From: Rhizobium sp. FY34
GTDB taxonomy: Bacteria; Pseudomonadota; Alphaproteobacteria; Rhizobiales; Rhizobiaceae
DNA length: 64,000 nt
Reading direction: 5' to 3'
NCBI RefSeq assembly: GCF_005222845.1
Contig: NZ_STFZ01000005.1
Span: forward strand, 124,001 to 188,000
The stretch's first letter is position 1. Each line of letters begins with the position of its first letter. The notes below the pieces were generated by a model that worked only from the letters and a program-made list of their open reading frames with translations, was not told the DNA's origin and did not search any database. Shown one piece after another: positions 29,816 to 41,057 of this stretch. A program made the position numbers and the translations under genes.

Positions 29816-30088
29816 CTGAAAAGCAGCACAGATGGGTACAAAGCATTACGTATAATTACATTTCTATTGTCGTTGCTGACATTGGGATGGACGATATCAA
29901 AACCTGCGAATGCGCAAAGTCCAACGGCGGGCAGTATAGACAGCGACACGAAATACGAATTTATCGCGCATTGGGACGTGAGCAAGCTCAACCAGATCCT
30001 GACCACCGAAACACCGCAGTTTGCCGATCTCAAGGTGGCGTATACGCCTGCCCGCAATGGCGTGAACCTTTACAAGTGTCGATGGTAG
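29816..30088 (+). pseudogene. Truncated exported protein, possibly the 5' end of a secreted alpha/beta hydrolase
   Basis: An open frame, read from a CTG at 29816, gives about 90 residues with a clear signal peptide (ALRIITFLLSLLTLGWTISKPANA, then QS). The mature part, KYEFIAHWDVSKLNQIL to AYTPARNGVNLY, resembles the beginning of rhizobial secreted hydrolases, then stops at KCRW. There is no ATG in frame before the signal peptide. The surrounding 29620-29860 is AT-rich without genes. A degraded gene is the simplest reading; a short intact lipid-free exported peptide with a CTG start is possible. Confidence 0.4.
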
Positions 30089-30102
30089 AAGACCTGACCC
30101 AG

Positions 30103-30137
30103 GCCGTCGGAACCAGACGTGGTTTGTTTCCGACGGC
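30103..30137. terminator. 10-bp perfect hairpin after the exported fragment
   Basis: GCCGTCGGAA (30103-30112) pairs with TTCCGACGGC (30128-30137). It lies between the exported fragment and the convergent hydrolase-like gene. U-runs are short on both sides. Confidence 0.5.
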
Positions 30138-30210
30138 TTGACGAAGTGTGTCCGAGGCCATGCTGCCGCAGCCAGCCAGCAGGCGGCCTGAGAACCTCGG
30201 CACGCCCTTA

Positions 30211-31383
30211 TCAGGCTTTGGGCAGAGGACCCTCGCCCGTATAGCCGGCAAATGTGCATGCCGGCAAAGGTCCCGCAACCATGAGGCCGAAATCGAACGG
30301 CGAGCGGCAGTCGGAATCCAGCACATATTGCCGATGGACCCGCAGGAAGTCGCGCCGGATTTTCGCATAGCGCTCAGATGTCAGCATGTGCTTGATGCGG
30401 ATGAGTGCGATATGCGCCGCCGGTGCGTCCTCATGTCCGCAAAGGGCAACGACCCGCGCCTTGTAGAAATTGATGATGTCGGTGAGACACTGGACATCGA
30501 GCCAGAACACCTCGCGCACGCGCGCAATAGCCCCGACCCTTTGTCGCAAAAGCCCGGCCGATTTCAAAAATGCGCATTGAAGCGTGGCGCCGCCCAGCGT
30601 GGCAAACACAACCTTCTTGCCGGCCAACAGATCCGGCTCCTCTTCCAGAAGTCTGCCCAGGACATGCGCCGCCATGCTGGAGCCCATGCTATGCGAACTG
30701 ATGACATACTCATCCGCCGTTTCGGCAAGGGCAAGCTTGGCCGCCGCCATGCTGCGCGCCAGCCAGTCCGTCACATAGGATTCGTCCAGCCGCGCCACCG
30801 CGACCGCCAGTTCCCAGTCGGAAAACAGGTGTAACATATGCGATCTTTCCGCCCAGGGAACGAAAAAACGCAGAAAGAAGACATAGGCGAGCACCAGACC
30901 GATCAGGGTGTGCCACGGGGCAAGACCGAGCCAGAACGGATAGGTAATCAGCGCAAGACTTACCAGCAGGGCGGCAGCGACGACCAGGAAAGGGAAGATG
31001 AAAAACAGGCCGAAGCGCCAAGCATGGCGGAAATAGGCCGTCGCCCCGCCTTCCGCCACCACCTGCGCCGCAGCAGCGAACCCGCGCAGCAGACGCAGCA
31101 CCAAAGGGCGATTGTTCAGCCTGTCGACGATTTCGCTATGGTCGAAAATATGGACGCGGCTATCGGTCTGCCAACCGTCACCCTGGCTATCCACATCGAA
31201 AAACGGCTGAACAGCATCACCGTTCAAAGCGGATGTCGTTGCCGAAAAATCCCAAAGCTTGGCGGTCTTGACCATTGAGCGTGCAAATCGCTCCCGGTGC
31301 TTTGCGGCATCGAGCCCTTCAAAACCCGGAAAATGCAGAACCACCCGTTTTCTGATGGCGGTGGGCGGCTGGATCATGGACAC
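30211..31383 (-). CDS. Membrane-anchored alpha/beta-hydrolase-like protein, unknown function
   Basis: A 390-residue protein. Two strong hydrophobic segments (about 123-151 and 157-176) sit in the middle. C-terminal to them, YVISSHSMGSSMAAHVLG has the nucleophile-elbow form H-S-M-G with Ser232, and an N-terminal VVLHFPGFEG strand fits a hydrolase core that the membrane part interrupts. No catalytic acid or histidine is assigned with certainty. GTG 31383 has AAGGA seven bases upstream; ATG 31377 is an alternative. The 31384-31822 gap upstream (439 bases) shows no gene or clear signal. Confidence 0.6.
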   Translation of the reverse strand: MSMIQPPTAIRKRVVLHFPGFEGLDAAKHRERFARSMVKTAKLWDFSATTSALNGDAVQPFFDVDSQGDGWQTDSRVHIFDHSEIVDRLNNRPLVLRLLRGFAAAAQVVAEGGATAYFRHAWRFGLFFIFPFLVVAAALLVSLALITYPFWLGLAPWHTLIGLVLAYVFFLRFFVPWAERSHMLHLFSDWELAVAVARLDESYVTDWLARSMAAAKLALAETADEYVISSHSMGSSMAAHVLGRLLEEEPDLLAGKKVVFATLGGATLQCAFLKSAGLLRQRVGAIARVREVFWLDVQCLTDIINFYKARVVALCGHEDAPAAHIALIRIKHMLTSERYAKIRRDFLRVHRQYVLDSDCRSPFDFGLMVAGPLPACTFAGYTGEGPLPKA

Positions 31384-31822
31384 GTCGCATTCCTTCTGGT
31401 GACGTCATACCATCACGCAGCGTGGTGGAACTGGACGGTCTTCAAGGCATTCTTCGGGCAGGCGGTTCTCGTCAAATCGCCCTGGCCGCGCCGCGATAGC
31501 AGATCACGCAGCGCTTCAAAAGCCAGAACGCGGCGCTCATCACAGACAGTTGCGCCGGAAGCAGATAGCTACCCGTCCGGGATGCTCACAAGCCTCTTGA
31601 TCACTGGCAGCGAGCAGCGTAGGGATCTTTCAAATCGAAAGTGACTAAAAAGGTAAAATCGTCATTTCGATACATGCTTGTGTTTTGGCAGATACTGACC
31701 CGCAAGCGCATCGCCATCCTGCCGGCTGGAAACAGTGTCTGGGCGGCCGATCCAACCCGCAGGTCGCCGGCTTCCGGTGCCATTGCAACAAGGCCCGTTT
31801 GAACAGATTTGCGCGATACCGA

Positions 31823-33307
31823 ATGAACCATCCCGAACAGCCCACGTCTGCCTCACCCTTCCCCAGCGAAGTCATCGCCCTTGCGGCGGTGTATTTCTTT
31901 GTCACCTTCCTCGTGCGCCTCGCTCTGCCACCGGGCCTGCGCATGGACGAATCGCAGCAGGTCTTTCTGTCACAATGGCTGACAGCGGGATATGACGCAC
32001 AGCCGCCGCTGTATAACTGGGTTCAGCGCCTCGTGTTCGAGTTGACGCAGAACTATGTTTTGGGCCTTGCCGCCTTGAAGGGTGTCGTGCTGGCTGCAGT
32101 CATCGCCACCTATGCCAAACTTGCGCACATGGTACTGAAGGATCGGGCCTTCACGCTGATGGCCACGCTTGGCCTGTTCCTCACGCCACAATTCTTCTGG
32201 CAGGCGCAGCGCGACCTGTCGCACACCACCGCAACCTTGCTGTTCGTCAACCTGACATTGATGGCAACAGTGCGCACGGTCGAGCGCCCAGCGACCATCA
32301 ACTATCTCCTGCTTGGGGCTGCCATCGGCCTCGGCATGCTGACGAAATATAATTTCGCATTGTTCGTTGCGGGCCTGGCTGTCGCAACGGTTCTCACCCG
32401 GCAGGGACGACAGAGCCTGTTGAACTGGCGTTTTGCCCTGACGATCCTGATTGCAGGACTTGTATTCCTGCCGCATGCCATCTGGCTATTCAACCATCTG
32501 GCGGTTGCCTCGAGCGTCACGGTGGCCCGCATGGCCGAAGATGCGGGAAACAACAGCAGGTCACTGCAAATCCTGATTGGGCTTGCCAATCTTGTTCTGA
32601 TGACGGCCATTGCCGTCGCACCAGCTGTCATTCTCTTCGGCCTTGCCTTTGGCCGACCGACCCTGCACCTTGTACGCCGCCCTCACCAATGGGACCGCTT
32701 CTTCACGCTTCTGCCAACCGCCATTCTGATGATCCTGGTGGTGCTGATCCTTGCCACCACTTTCACCACGTTTCGCGATCGCTGGCTGCTGCCGCTTCTG
32801 CAATATGCGCCGATTTCGCTATGCCTGCTGCTGCAGGCTGCGGGCGTTGATGCCGAACGGGGATGGCAGCGCATCTGGCGCGGCGTCATCATCATGGCCC
32901 TCGCGATTCCCGTCGCCCTTTTGGTCGTCGGCCTTGCCGACAAGACATCGCACTATCGCAAGCCCTATGGGGAGTTTACCGCGCAGTTGCGTCGCGAACT
33001 GCCGGTGGAACCGGGCCTGATCATCACCAATGATTGGCATACGGCGGGTAATATGAAGGCGCAGTGGCCGGCCGTGCCGGTCATGGCGGTGGATTTCCCC
33101 AATCTGCAACTGACGCCGATTGCCGGGCGCCCCATCCTGCTGGTCTGGCGCGATGATGCCGATCTGCCAGCTTCCATTCAGACCTGGCTTTCCACGAATC
33201 TTGGACGACAGGCGGACACGCGAGAGGCCCGCGCCTTGTCCCTGCCCTATACGGGTGGCGACGACAGCAAGGTCTCCAGCTTTCACTACATTCTGCTTGC
33301 GCCCTGA
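31823..33307 (+). CDS. GT39/ArnT-type membrane glycosyltransferase
   Basis: A 494-residue polytopic protein of the GT-C fold. After the first membrane helix it has RMDESQQVFLSQWLTAGYDAQPPLYNW, the catalytic D/E loop of dolichyl-phosphate-mannose/ArnT-type transferases (Asp42-Glu43). About ten more hydrophobic segments follow, then a soluble periplasmic tail. Such enzymes transfer sugars from polyprenyl phosphates to lipid A or other envelope acceptors; neither donor nor acceptor is known here. ATG 31823 is chosen because the upstream frame is low-quality coding. Confidence 0.8.
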   Translation: MNHPEQPTSASPFPSEVIALAAVYFFVTFLVRLALPPGLRMDESQQVFLSQWLTAGYDAQPPLYNWVQRLVFELTQNYVLGLAALKGVVLAAVIATYAKLAHMVLKDRAFTLMATLGLFLTPQFFWQAQRDLSHTTATLLFVNLTLMATVRTVERPATINYLLLGAAIGLGMLTKYNFALFVAGLAVATVLTRQGRQSLLNWRFALTILIAGLVFLPHAIWLFNHLAVASSVTVARMAEDAGNNSRSLQILIGLANLVLMTAIAVAPAVILFGLAFGRPTLHLVRRPHQWDRFFTLLPTAILMILVVLILATTFTTFRDRWLLPLLQYAPISLCLLLQAAGVDAERGWQRIWRGVIIMALAIPVALLVVGLADKTSHYRKPYGEFTAQLRRELPVEPGLIITNDWHTAGNMKAQWPAVPVMAVDFPNLQLTPIAGRPILLVWRDDADLPASIQTWLSTNLGRQADTREARALSLPYTGGDDSKVSSFHYILLAP

Positions 33308-33349
33308 GATCATGTTCGGCGCGCAGCAATGTGGCGGCACAGTTCTATC

Positions 33350-34096
33350 TCACGCGCCCTCGCCGCCGGGCTGGAAACGGGCCACCAGTGCATGGCGGTC
33401 TCCGGGATAGGTAAAGCGCACGAAGGTGACGGGACCCGACGCGCCCCAGGTGCGCCGCTCGATCACCAGACATGCGGCATTGCGGGCAATTCCAAGGCTG
33501 GTGGCCGTCTCGGCCGTGGCGGCCAGCGCCTGGATGCGGTGTTCGGCAGTATTCCACGGCACGCGGCTGATCAGCCAGGCACCCGGCGCCATGTCCAGAA
33601 AGGTCTCGGCCTCTGCCTCCGGCACCGTGGCAAGGTTGATCAGGCGCTGTTCAAGGCAGAATGGCCGCTCGCCGGCCAGATGCAGGCAGGTCAGGTCCAG
33701 GATCGGCGCGCCTTCGGCCAGTTCCAGATGCAGCCGATCCTTGGCGCTGGCCACTCGGCGGGCACGTTTTTCCAGCCGAAATGCATAGGCGAGCTTCAGT
33801 GCCCGAACCTCTGCCTCGATATCGTGGATTTCCAGCACGGCCGCCTGTCCCACGGGTTGGGATACAAAACTGCCTGACTTCTTGCGTCGCTCGATAAGCC
33901 CGGCGCGGGCAAGCTGGGTCAGCACCTTGTTGGCCGTCATGCGCGAGCAGCCATATTGCGTGGCAAGATCCACCTCGAAGGGAAGTCGATGACCGGGCGG
34001 CCAGTCGCCGGAGAGAATATGGCGCTCCAGATCGCCCAGAATGCGGCTGTGCAGCGTGCCTTCCTTTTCCGCCGATGCGTGCCGTTCTCCGCTCAT
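33350..34096 (-). CDS. hutC: Histidine utilisation repressor HutC (GntR/UTRA)
   Basis: A 248-residue GntR-family repressor: winged helix near the N-terminus (CSRMTANKVLTQLARAGLIERRKKSGSFV) and a UTRA ligand domain. HutC responds to urocanate. The start at 34096 overlaps the hutF stop in an ATGA junction; the longer frame is rejected. The palindrome TGTATATACA in the hutF-hutI gap is its expected operator. Confidence 0.92.
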   Translation of the reverse strand: MSGERHASAEKEGTLHSRILGDLERHILSGDWPPGHRLPFEVDLATQYGCSRMTANKVLTQLARAGLIERRKKSGSFVSQPVGQAAVLEIHDIEAEVRALKLAYAFRLEKRARRVASAKDRLHLELAEGAPILDLTCLHLAGERPFCLEQRLINLATVPEAEAETFLDMAPGAWLISRVPWNTAEHRIQALAATAETATSLGIARNAACLVIERRTWGASGPVTFVRFTYPGDRHALVARFQPGGEGA

Positions 34097-35439
34097 TGCA
34101 CCATCAATTCCCGCATCACTGTCTGGAACCGACCATTTATCGCGTCCCGGTGACAATGGCGACCTTTTTCCACCTGTTTGCGGCCCTGCACCCAGACGAA
34201 ATCCACCGAAACACCGCCGGCAAAGATCCATTGATCGAGAATCTGGTCGCCTGCCAGATAGGGAACGGCGTCCACATTCAAGGCGACAAAATCCGCGCTG
34301 GCACCCGGCGCGATGCCGGATGGTGCGGTAAGCGCCTGTGCCCCGCCGGCAAGGGCTTCATCAAACAGCCGGCGTCCCGTCGAGCCTTCTGTCTTGGCCA
34401 CGACATTGCGCGCCTTGAGGCCAAGACGCTGCGAATATTCAAGCTGTCGCAATTCCTGCGCCACCGAAATCAGGATGTTGGAATCCGAGCCGATCCCGAG
34501 GGAACCGCCTTGCGCCAGAAACGCCTCGCCCTCGAAAATACCATCGCCGAGATTGGCCTCGGTGATCGGGCACAGACCCGCCACGGCACCGGCGCGGGCC
34601 ACGCCTGATGTTTCCTCAGCTGTCATGTGCGTCGCATGGATCAGGCACCAGCGATGATCGACCGGCGCATTGGCCAGCAGCCATTCCACCGGGCGCTGGC
34701 CCGTATGGGAAAGGCAATCCTCCACCTCCTTCACCTGTTCGGCGACGTGAATATGCACCGGACCACCGTTTGCGAGCGGCAGGATCAAAGCCAGTTCCTC
34801 GGGCGCAACAGCCCGCAGACTATGCGGTGCAATGCCCAGACGCGCACCGGGCAGGCGTGCGGTGAGCATGCCGCAGGCTTCCATCTGCCGGGCAAACTGA
34901 TCGGGCGAATGGATGAAGCGCAGCTGGCCATCGGCGGGTGGCTGACCGCCAAAACCGGAATGGGCGTAGAAGACCGGCAGCAAGGTGAGGTTGATGCCCG
35001 TCTCGACGCTTGCCGCCGCAATGCGCTCGGCCATCTCGGCGATATTGCCGTAGAGCCCGCCGTGCTTGTCGTGATGCAGGTAATGAAATTCGCCGACCCG
35101 GCCAAAACCCGCCTCCAGCATTTCCATGTAGAGCTGCGCTGCCACCGCCTCCACCTGATCCGGCGTCATGGAGAGCGCAAAGCGATACATCAGCGAGCGC
35201 CAGCTCCAGAAACTGTCGGCACCCGGCCCGCGAACCTCGGCAAGGCCGGCCATGGCCCGCTGGAAGGCATGAGAATGCAGGTTGGGCATGGCCGGAATGA
35301 TCACCGCATGGCACTCATCTGCCGGCTGCGGCGCCGCATCATGCTGAATGGCGGCGATCTGTCCGGCCGTGATTGTCAGCCTGACATTGCGGCACCAGCC
35401 CTGCGGCAACAAAACATTCTCTGCGTGGATCACAACCAT
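34093..35439 (-). CDS. hutF: Formimidoylglutamate deiminase
   Basis: A 448-residue amidohydrolase. It has the metal-binding [12 protein letters not shown] motif near residues 54-65 and later HVAEQ and SDSN metal-site segments. HutF converts N-formimino-glutamate to N-formyl-glutamate and ammonia. With hutG this marks the five-step histidine route. ATG 35439 follows GAGGGCAGG; the upstream in-frame extension crosses the hut promoter. Confidence 0.93.
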   Translation of the reverse strand: MVVIHAENVLLPQGWCRNVRLTITAGQIAAIQHDAAPQPADECHAVIIPAMPNLHSHAFQRAMAGLAEVRGPGADSFWSWRSLMYRFALSMTPDQVEAVAAQLYMEMLEAGFGRVGEFHYLHHDKHGGLYGNIAEMAERIAAASVETGINLTLLPVFYAHSGFGGQPPADGQLRFIHSPDQFARQMEACGMLTARLPGARLGIAPHSLRAVAPEELALILPLANGGPVHIHVAEQVKEVEDCLSHTGQRPVEWLLANAPVDHRWCLIHATHMTAEETSGVARAGAVAGLCPITEANLGDGIFEGEAFLAQGGSLGIGSDSNILISVAQELRQLEYSQRLGLKARNVVAKTEGSTGRRLFDEALAGGAQALTAPSGIAPGASADFVALNVDAVPYLAGDQILDQWIFAGGVSVDFVWVQGRKQVEKGRHCHRDAINGRFQTVMRELMVQ

Positions 35440-35494
35440 CAACCTGCCCTCTCTTCCGGAGGCCGACGAAATTCCGCTTGCCTCACGGTTATAA

Positions 35495-35504
35495 TGTATA
35501 TACA
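35495..35504. promoter_or_regulatory. HutC operator between hutF and hutI
   Basis: The perfect palindrome TGTATATACA (within ATGTATATACAT, 35494-35505) lies in the 95-base gap between the divergent hutFC and hutIHGUD units. It is the HutC consensus known from Pseudomonas and other proteobacteria. Confidence 0.8.
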
Positions 35505-35534
35505 TGTTTTCACGAAAGAGAAGGCGAAAGACCG

Positions 35535-36809
35535 ATGGTAGAGGACGTTTTTTCACCAGAACATACGCAAGGGACGGCAAGGCCGACCCTCTGGCGCCAT
35601 GCGCGGCTCGCGACCTTGGCTGAGGGCGCAGAGGGGCTGGCGCTGGTAGACGACGGTTGCATTCTGGTGCGCGATGGCCGCATCGCCTATGCGGGCCCGG
35701 AAGCGAGACTTGCCGCTGGCGCCGCAGACGGTGCCGAGATTGTCGATTGCGGCGACCGTTGGATCACGCCCGCCTTCATCGATTGCCACACGCATCTCGT
35801 CTATGGCGGCAACCGCGCGCTCGAATTTGAAATGCGGCTGGCCGGCGCGACCTATGAAGAGATTGCCCGCGCCGGTGGCGGCATTGTCTCCTCCGTCAGC
35901 GCCACCAATGCGCTCAGCGTCGAACAACTGGTAGAACAGTCGCTGCCAAGGCTCGATACGCTGCTGGCAGAGGGTGCTTCGACTGTTGAAATCAAATCGG
36001 GCTATGGGCTTTCGATAGAAGGCGAAATGAACATGCTGCGCGCCGCGCGCCGCCTCGGTCAAATCCGCCCGGTGCGCATCCTCACCAGCTGGCTTGCGGC
36101 CCACGCCACGCCTCCCGCCTATAAAGGCCGCAACAGCGACTACATTGCCGACGTGGTTTTGCCAGGGCTGACTGCCGCGCATGCGGAAAGGCTGGTGGAT
36201 GCGGTGGATGGCTTTTGCGAAGGCATCGCCTTTTCGCCCGATGAAATTGCCCGCGTGTTCGATGCGGCAAAGGCGCTTGGCCTGCCGGTCAAGCTGCATG
36301 CCGAACAGCTGTCCAATCTCGGCGGCACGCGTCTCGCCGCCTCCTACCAAGCGCTGTCTGCCGATCATCTGGAATATCTGTCGCCGGCGGATGCTAAAAT
36401 CATGGCGGATGCCGGAACGGTTGCCGTCCTCCTACCCGGCGCCTTCTACACGCTGCGGGAAAAGCAATTGCCGCCGATTGCCGCCCTGCGTGCCGCTGGC
36501 GCGCGCATTGCGCTTGCCACCGACAGCAATCCAGGCACCTCGCCACTCACGTCGCTGCTGCTGACGATGAACATGGGGGCCACCCTGTTTGGGCTGACCG
36601 TCGAGGAATGCCTTGCCGGCGTGACGCGAGAAGCGGCGCGGGCGCTTGGCCTTCAGGCCGAGACCGGCACGCTGGAGACCGGAAAATCTGCCGATTTCGC
36701 GGTCTGGTCGATCGAGCGACCCGCCGAACTTGTCTACCGCATGGGCTTCAACCCGCTTCATTCGCGGGTGTGGAAAGGCCAGACCATTCTTCAAGGAGCA
36801 TCCGCATGA
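35535..36809 (+). CDS. hutI: Imidazolonepropionase
   Basis: A 424-residue metal-dependent amidohydrolase. [15 protein letters not shown] near residue 80 supplies the HxH metal ligands; KLHAEQL and [10 protein letters not shown] supply further ligands. It opens imidazolone-propionate to N-formimino-glutamate. ATG 35535 has AAGG upstream; the longer frame runs into the operator. The stop overlaps hutH by four bases. Confidence 0.95.
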   Translation: MVEDVFSPEHTQGTARPTLWRHARLATLAEGAEGLALVDDGCILVRDGRIAYAGPEARLAAGAADGAEIVDCGDRWITPAFIDCHTHLVYGGNRALEFEMRLAGATYEEIARAGGGIVSSVSATNALSVEQLVEQSLPRLDTLLAEGASTVEIKSGYGLSIEGEMNMLRAARRLGQIRPVRILTSWLAAHATPPAYKGRNSDYIADVVLPGLTAAHAERLVDAVDGFCEGIAFSPDEIARVFDAAKALGLPVKLHAEQLSNLGGTRLAASYQALSADHLEYLSPADAKIMADAGTVAVLLPGAFYTLREKQLPPIAALRAAGARIALATDSNPGTSPLTSLLLTMNMGATLFGLTVEECLAGVTREAARALGLQAETGTLETGKSADFAVWSIERPAELVYRMGFNPLHSRVWKGQTILQGASA

Positions 36810-38341
36810 CAACCACTCTCAAGCCCGGCAGCGTGACGCTCGCCGATCTTGCCCGCATCTACTGGACCGGCGAAAGCGTTGTGCTCGACCGTAGTTTTGA
36901 TGCCGGGATCGCGCGTGCCGCCGCCCGCATTGCCGAGATTGCCGCTGGAAACGCGCCGGTCTATGGCATCAATACCGGCTTTGGAAAGCTCGCCTCGATC
37001 AAGATCGATTCAGCCGATACGGCGACCCTGCAGCGCAATCTCATTCTCTCGCATTGCTGCGGCGTGGGTCAGCCCATGGCAGAAAACATCACGCGCCTCA
37101 TCATGGCGCTGAAGCTCGTGTCTCTCGGGCGCGGCGCATCCGGCGTGCGGCTGGACCTGGTCCGGCTGATCGAAGCCATGCTCGACAAAGGCGTCACGCC
37201 GCTCATCCCGGAAAAGGGTTCTGTGGGCGCATCTGGTGATCTTGCCCCGCTTGCCCATATGGCAGCCGTGATGATGGGCGAAGCGGAAGCCTTTTACCAG
37301 GGCGAGAAACTGCCCGGCGCCGAGGCTTTGAGGCGCGCAGGTCTTGCGCCCGTCATTCTTGCAGCCAAGGAAGGCCTTGCGCTGATCAATGGCACGCAGG
37401 CTTCAACAGCGCTGGCGCTTGCCGGTCTTTTCCGGGCACATCGGGCAGCGCAGGCGGCACTGATTACCGGCGCACTGTCCACCGATGCCGCCATGGGTTC
37501 ATCCGCCCCCTTCACTGCCGACATTCACACATTGCGCGGCCACAAGGGCCAGATCGATACCGCCGTTTCGCTACGCGCCCTGCTGGAAGGCTCCGTCATT
37601 CGTGAAAGCCATCTGGAAGGCGATGAGCGCGTGCAGGACCCCTATTGCATTCGCTGCCAACCGCAGGTGGATGGCGCCTGCCTTGATCTCTTGCGCATGG
37701 CTGGCCGTACGCTCGAAATCGAGGCCAATGCCGTCACCGATAATCCGCTGGTCCTGTCGGACAATAGCGTCGTTTCCGGCGGCAATTTTCACGCCGAACC
37801 GGTGGCCTTTGCCGCCGACCAGATTGCCATTGCCGTCTGCGAAATCGGCGCGATTGCCCAGCGGCGCGTCGCACTTCTGGTCGATCCGGCGCTGTCTTAT
37901 GGCCTGCCGGCCTTTCTGGCGAAGAAGCCGGGGCTGAATTCCGGCCTGATGATTGCCGAGGTCACCTCTGCCGCCCTGATGAGCGAAAACAAGCAGATGT
38001 CGCATCCGGCCTCGGTGGATTCGACACCCACCTCCGCCAATCAGGAAGACCATGTCTCCATGGCATGCCATGGCGCACGCCGCCTGTTGCAGATGACCGA
38101 AAATCTCTTTGCCATCATCGGCATCGAGGCGCTGACGGCAGCGCAAGGGGTGGAATTCCGCGCACCCCTGACGACGAGCCCCGAGCTTCTGAAGGCAATT
38201 GCCGCGCTACGCGCCGTCGTCCCCACGCTGGAAGAGGACCGTTTCATGGCGCCGGATCTTGCCGCCGCCGCCGCGCTGGTGGCGGATGGATCGCTGGTGG
38301 CCTGCGTTTCGGATGGCCTTCTGCCCGGACTGGAGGGGTGA
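36806..38341 (+). CDS. hutH: Histidine ammonia-lyase
   Basis: A 511-residue lyase converting L-histidine to urocanate and ammonia. The Ala142-Ser143-Gly144 triad in [15 protein letters not shown] forms the MIO cofactor and has the same numbering as the Pseudomonas enzyme. The start at 36806 overlaps hutI (ATGA) and follows AAGGAG. A palindromic mosaic element lies directly downstream, before hutG. Confidence 0.96.
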   Translation: MTTTLKPGSVTLADLARIYWTGESVVLDRSFDAGIARAAARIAEIAAGNAPVYGINTGFGKLASIKIDSADTATLQRNLILSHCCGVGQPMAENITRLIMALKLVSLGRGASGVRLDLVRLIEAMLDKGVTPLIPEKGSVGASGDLAPLAHMAAVMMGEAEAFYQGEKLPGAEALRRAGLAPVILAAKEGLALINGTQASTALALAGLFRAHRAAQAALITGALSTDAAMGSSAPFTADIHTLRGHKGQIDTAVSLRALLEGSVIRESHLEGDERVQDPYCIRCQPQVDGACLDLLRMAGRTLEIEANAVTDNPLVLSDNSVVSGGNFHAEPVAFAADQIAIAVCEIGAIAQRRVALLVDPALSYGLPAFLAKKPGLNSGLMIAEVTSAALMSENKQMSHPASVDSTPTSANQEDHVSMACHGARRLLQMTENLFAIIGIEALTAAQGVEFRAPLTTSPELLKAIAALRAVVPTLEEDRFMAPDLAAAAALVADGSLVACVSDGLLPGLEG

Positions 38342-38358
38342 TGTCGATGACTGTGTTG

Positions 38359-38536
38359 CCCCCTCTGCCCTGCCGGGCATCTCCCCCTCAAGGGGGGAGA
38401 TCAGCAAGACGCTCGCTCCCTGCCTCGATTATACAACTCGGCAAGGAGCCAACTCTACGGGGAGATGGAAATTACGGCCTTGGCGCGGATCGATCTCCCC
38501 CCTTGAGGGGGAGATGGTCGGCAGACCAGAGGGGGG
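38359..38536. repeat. Palindromic intergenic mosaic element, copy 1
   Basis: Arms of about 44 bases (38359-38402 and 38492-38536), each itself palindromic around CTCCCCCTCAAGGGGGGAG, flank about 90 unrelated bases. The outer sequences CCCCCTCTGCCCTG and the reverse-complement end match copy 2 at 51517-51692. The right arm has diverged (GGTCGGCAGACC). This looks like a rhizobial RIME/MITE-type repeat inserted between hutH and hutG. Confidence 0.8.
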
Positions 38537-38567
38537 GTGCAACAGTCTCCGTCAAAGGAGAACTGCG

Positions 38568-39380
38568 ATGATGCCGGTCTTCGAAGTCACCCAAGGCAGC
38601 TCCCCCGTCATCCTCGCCTTCCCGCACACGGGAACGCAGGTGCCGAGCGAGATCTATGACCGGCTGAACGACAACGGAAAGCTGCTCGCCGATACCGACT
38701 GGCACATCCATGATCTCTATGCCGGGCTGTTGCCGCAGGCGACAATGGTTCGCGCCACATTCCACCGCTATGTGATCGATGCCAATCGCGACCCCACGGG
38801 TGTCAGCCTCTATCCCGGCCAGAACACGACAGGCCTCATTCCGGAGACGGATTTCGATGGTCTACCGATCTGGCGCGAGGGACAGGCGCCAACGGAAAGC
38901 GATATCGCTGAAAGGCTCGTAACCTTCCACGCGCCTTATCATGCGGCGCTTTGGGCCGAAATCGAACGGGTGAGAGCCCTTCATGGCGTGGCCGTGCTGT
39001 ACGATTGCCACTCGATCCGCTCGACAATTCCCTTTCTGTTTGAAGGGCGGCTGCCGGATTTCAACATCGGCACCGATATGGGGCGCACCTGCGACCCGGC
39101 CATCGAGGCTGCCGCAGCCGGCATTACGGCTGAGGCGTCAGGCTATACGAGCATTGTCAATGGCCGCTTCAAGGGCGGCTGGACCACCCGCCATTATGGC
39201 CGGCCGGAAACCGGGGTGCATGCCATCCAGATGGAGCTTGCACAGATCAGCCATCTGGCAAGCGAAGCGCCACCCTTTGCCTATGCGCCTGAAAAGGCCG
39301 AGCGGCTTCGGGTGCATCTGAAAGCCATTCTGGAACGGATCGAAGCCGTTGCCCACGACATTAAGAACAAGGGGAAATGA
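38568..39380 (+). CDS. hutG: N-formylglutamate amidohydrolase
   Basis: A 270-residue amidohydrolase. [16 protein letters not shown] near residue 18 and [11 protein letters not shown] near 142 fit the N-formylglutamate deformylase family. It releases glutamate and formate in the last step. ATG 38568 (or 38571) follows GGAG. The long upstream frame is an artefact that reads through the mosaic element. Confidence 0.93.
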   Translation: MMPVFEVTQGSSPVILAFPHTGTQVPSEIYDRLNDNGKLLADTDWHIHDLYAGLLPQATMVRATFHRYVIDANRDPTGVSLYPGQNTTGLIPETDFDGLPIWREGQAPTESDIAERLVTFHAPYHAALWAEIERVRALHGVAVLYDCHSIRSTIPFLFEGRLPDFNIGTDMGRTCDPAIEAAAAGITAEASGYTSIVNGRFKGGWTTRHYGRPETGVHAIQMELAQISHLASEAPPFAYAPEKAERLRVHLKAILERIEAVAHDIKNKGK

Positions 39381-39381
39381 C

Positions 39382-41055
39382 ATGACCAATCCACGCCACA
39401 ATATTCGCGACGTGCGCGCTGCAACCGGCACCGAACTCACCGCCAAAAGCTGGATGACGGAAGCGCCGCTGCGCATGCTGATGAACAATCTCGATCCGGA
39501 CGTCGCCGAGCGCCCGCATGAACTGGTGGTCTATGGCGGCATTGGCCGGGCAGCCCGCACCTGGGATGATTTCGACAAAATCGTCGAGACGCTGAAAACG
39601 CTGACGGAGGAGGAAACCCTCATCGTCCAATCGGGCAAGCCCGTCGGCGTGTTTCGCACCCATAAGGATGCGCCGCGCGTGCTGATTGCCAATTCCAATC
39701 TCGTGCCGCATTGGGCCACCTGGGATCATTTCAACGAGTTGGACAAGAAGGGACTGGCCATGTACGGCCAGATGACCGCTGGATCCTGGATCTATATCGG
39801 CACGCAGGGCATCGTGCAGGGCACTTACGAGACCTTCGTCGAGGCCGGTCGCCAGCACTATAACGGCAGCCTGAAGGGCAAGTGGATCCTGACCGGCGGG
39901 CTTGGCGGCATGGGTGGCGCACAGCCGCTGGCCGCTGTCATGGCCGGCGCCTGCTGCCTTGCCGTAGAATGCGACGAGACCCGCGTCGATTTTCGTCTGC
40001 GCACCCGTTACGTGGATGCCAAGGCCCATACGCTGGACGAGGCTTTGGCGCTGATCGATCAATGGACCAAGGCGGGCGAGGCAAAGTCCGTCGGCCTCAT
40101 CGGCAATGCCGCCGATATCTTCCCGGAACTGGTTCGTCGTGGCGTAAAGCCGGATATCGTTACCGACCAGACCTCGGCGCATGACCCGATCCACGGCTAC
40201 CTGCCCTCCGGCTGGACGGTGGCCGAATGGCGCGCCAAGCAGGAGAGCGATCCGAAATCGGTAGAAGTTGCAGCGCGAGCATCCATGAAGGTGCATGTCG
40301 CGGCCATGGTGGATTTCTGGAACATGGGCGTGCCGACGCTCGATTACGGCAATAATATCCGCCAGGTGGCCAAGGAAGAGGGTCTTGAAAACGCCTTCGC
40401 CTTTCCCGGCTTCGTGCCGGCCTATATCCGCCCGCTGTTTTGCCGCGGCATCGGCCCCTTCCGTTGGGCAGCTCTCTCGGGCGATCCGGAGGATATCTAC
40501 AAGACCGATGCCAAGGTGAAGGAACTGCTGCCCGACAACACCCACCTGCACAACTGGCTGGACATGGCGCGCGAGCGCATTGCCTTCCAGGGCCTGCCGG
40601 CGCGCATCTGCTGGGTGGGTCTTGGCGATCGCCACAAGCTGGGTCTCGCCTTCAACGAAATGGTGCGCAGCGGCGAGCTGAAGGCCCCGGTCGTCATCGG
40701 CCGCGACCATCTTGATAGCGGCTCCGTCGCCTCGCCCAACCGCGAGACGGAAGCCATGAAGGACGGTTCGGATGCCGTATCCGACTGGCCGCTGCTGAAT
40801 GCGCTCCTGAACTGCGCGTCCGGTGCCACCTGGGTATCATTGCATCATGGCGGCGGCGTCGGCATGGGCTTTTCCCAGCATTCCGGCATGGTCATCTGCG
40901 CCGACGGCACGGATGATGCGGCACGCCGGCTGGAACGGGTGCTGTGGAACGATCCGGCAACCGGCGTCATGCGCCATGCCGATGCCGGCTATGACGTGGC
41001 GCTGGATTGCGCGCGCGAGAAGGGCCTGCGCCTGCCCGGCATTCTGGGCAATTGA
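39382..41055 (+). CDS. hutU: Urocanate hydratase
   Basis: A 557-residue urocanase using tightly bound NAD to hydrate urocanate to imidazolone-propionate. Typical blocks are [39 protein letters not shown] and [10 protein letters not shown] with its conserved Cys. ATG 39382 overlaps the end of hutG closely. Full length for the family. Confidence 0.96.
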   Translation: MTNPRHNIRDVRAATGTELTAKSWMTEAPLRMLMNNLDPDVAERPHELVVYGGIGRAARTWDDFDKIVETLKTLTEEETLIVQSGKPVGVFRTHKDAPRVLIANSNLVPHWATWDHFNELDKKGLAMYGQMTAGSWIYIGTQGIVQGTYETFVEAGRQHYNGSLKGKWILTGGLGGMGGAQPLAAVMAGACCLAVECDETRVDFRLRTRYVDAKAHTLDEALALIDQWTKAGEAKSVGLIGNAADIFPELVRRGVKPDIVTDQTSAHDPIHGYLPSGWTVAEWRAKQESDPKSVEVAARASMKVHVAAMVDFWNMGVPTLDYGNNIRQVAKEEGLENAFAFPGFVPAYIRPLFCRGIGPFRWAALSGDPEDIYKTDAKVKELLPDNTHLHNWLDMARERIAFQGLPARICWVGLGDRHKLGLAFNEMVRSGELKAPVVIGRDHLDSGSVASPNRETEAMKDGSDAVSDWPLLNALLNCASGATWVSLHHGGGVGMGFSQHSGMVICADGTDDAARRLERVLWNDPATGVMRHADAGYDVALDCAREKGLRLPGILGN

Positions 41056-41057
41056 CG

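Noticed and set aside
38199-38567. N-terminal extension of hutG
   Set aside because: It reads through the end of hutH and the mosaic element; a good ribosome site and the family start are at 38568.
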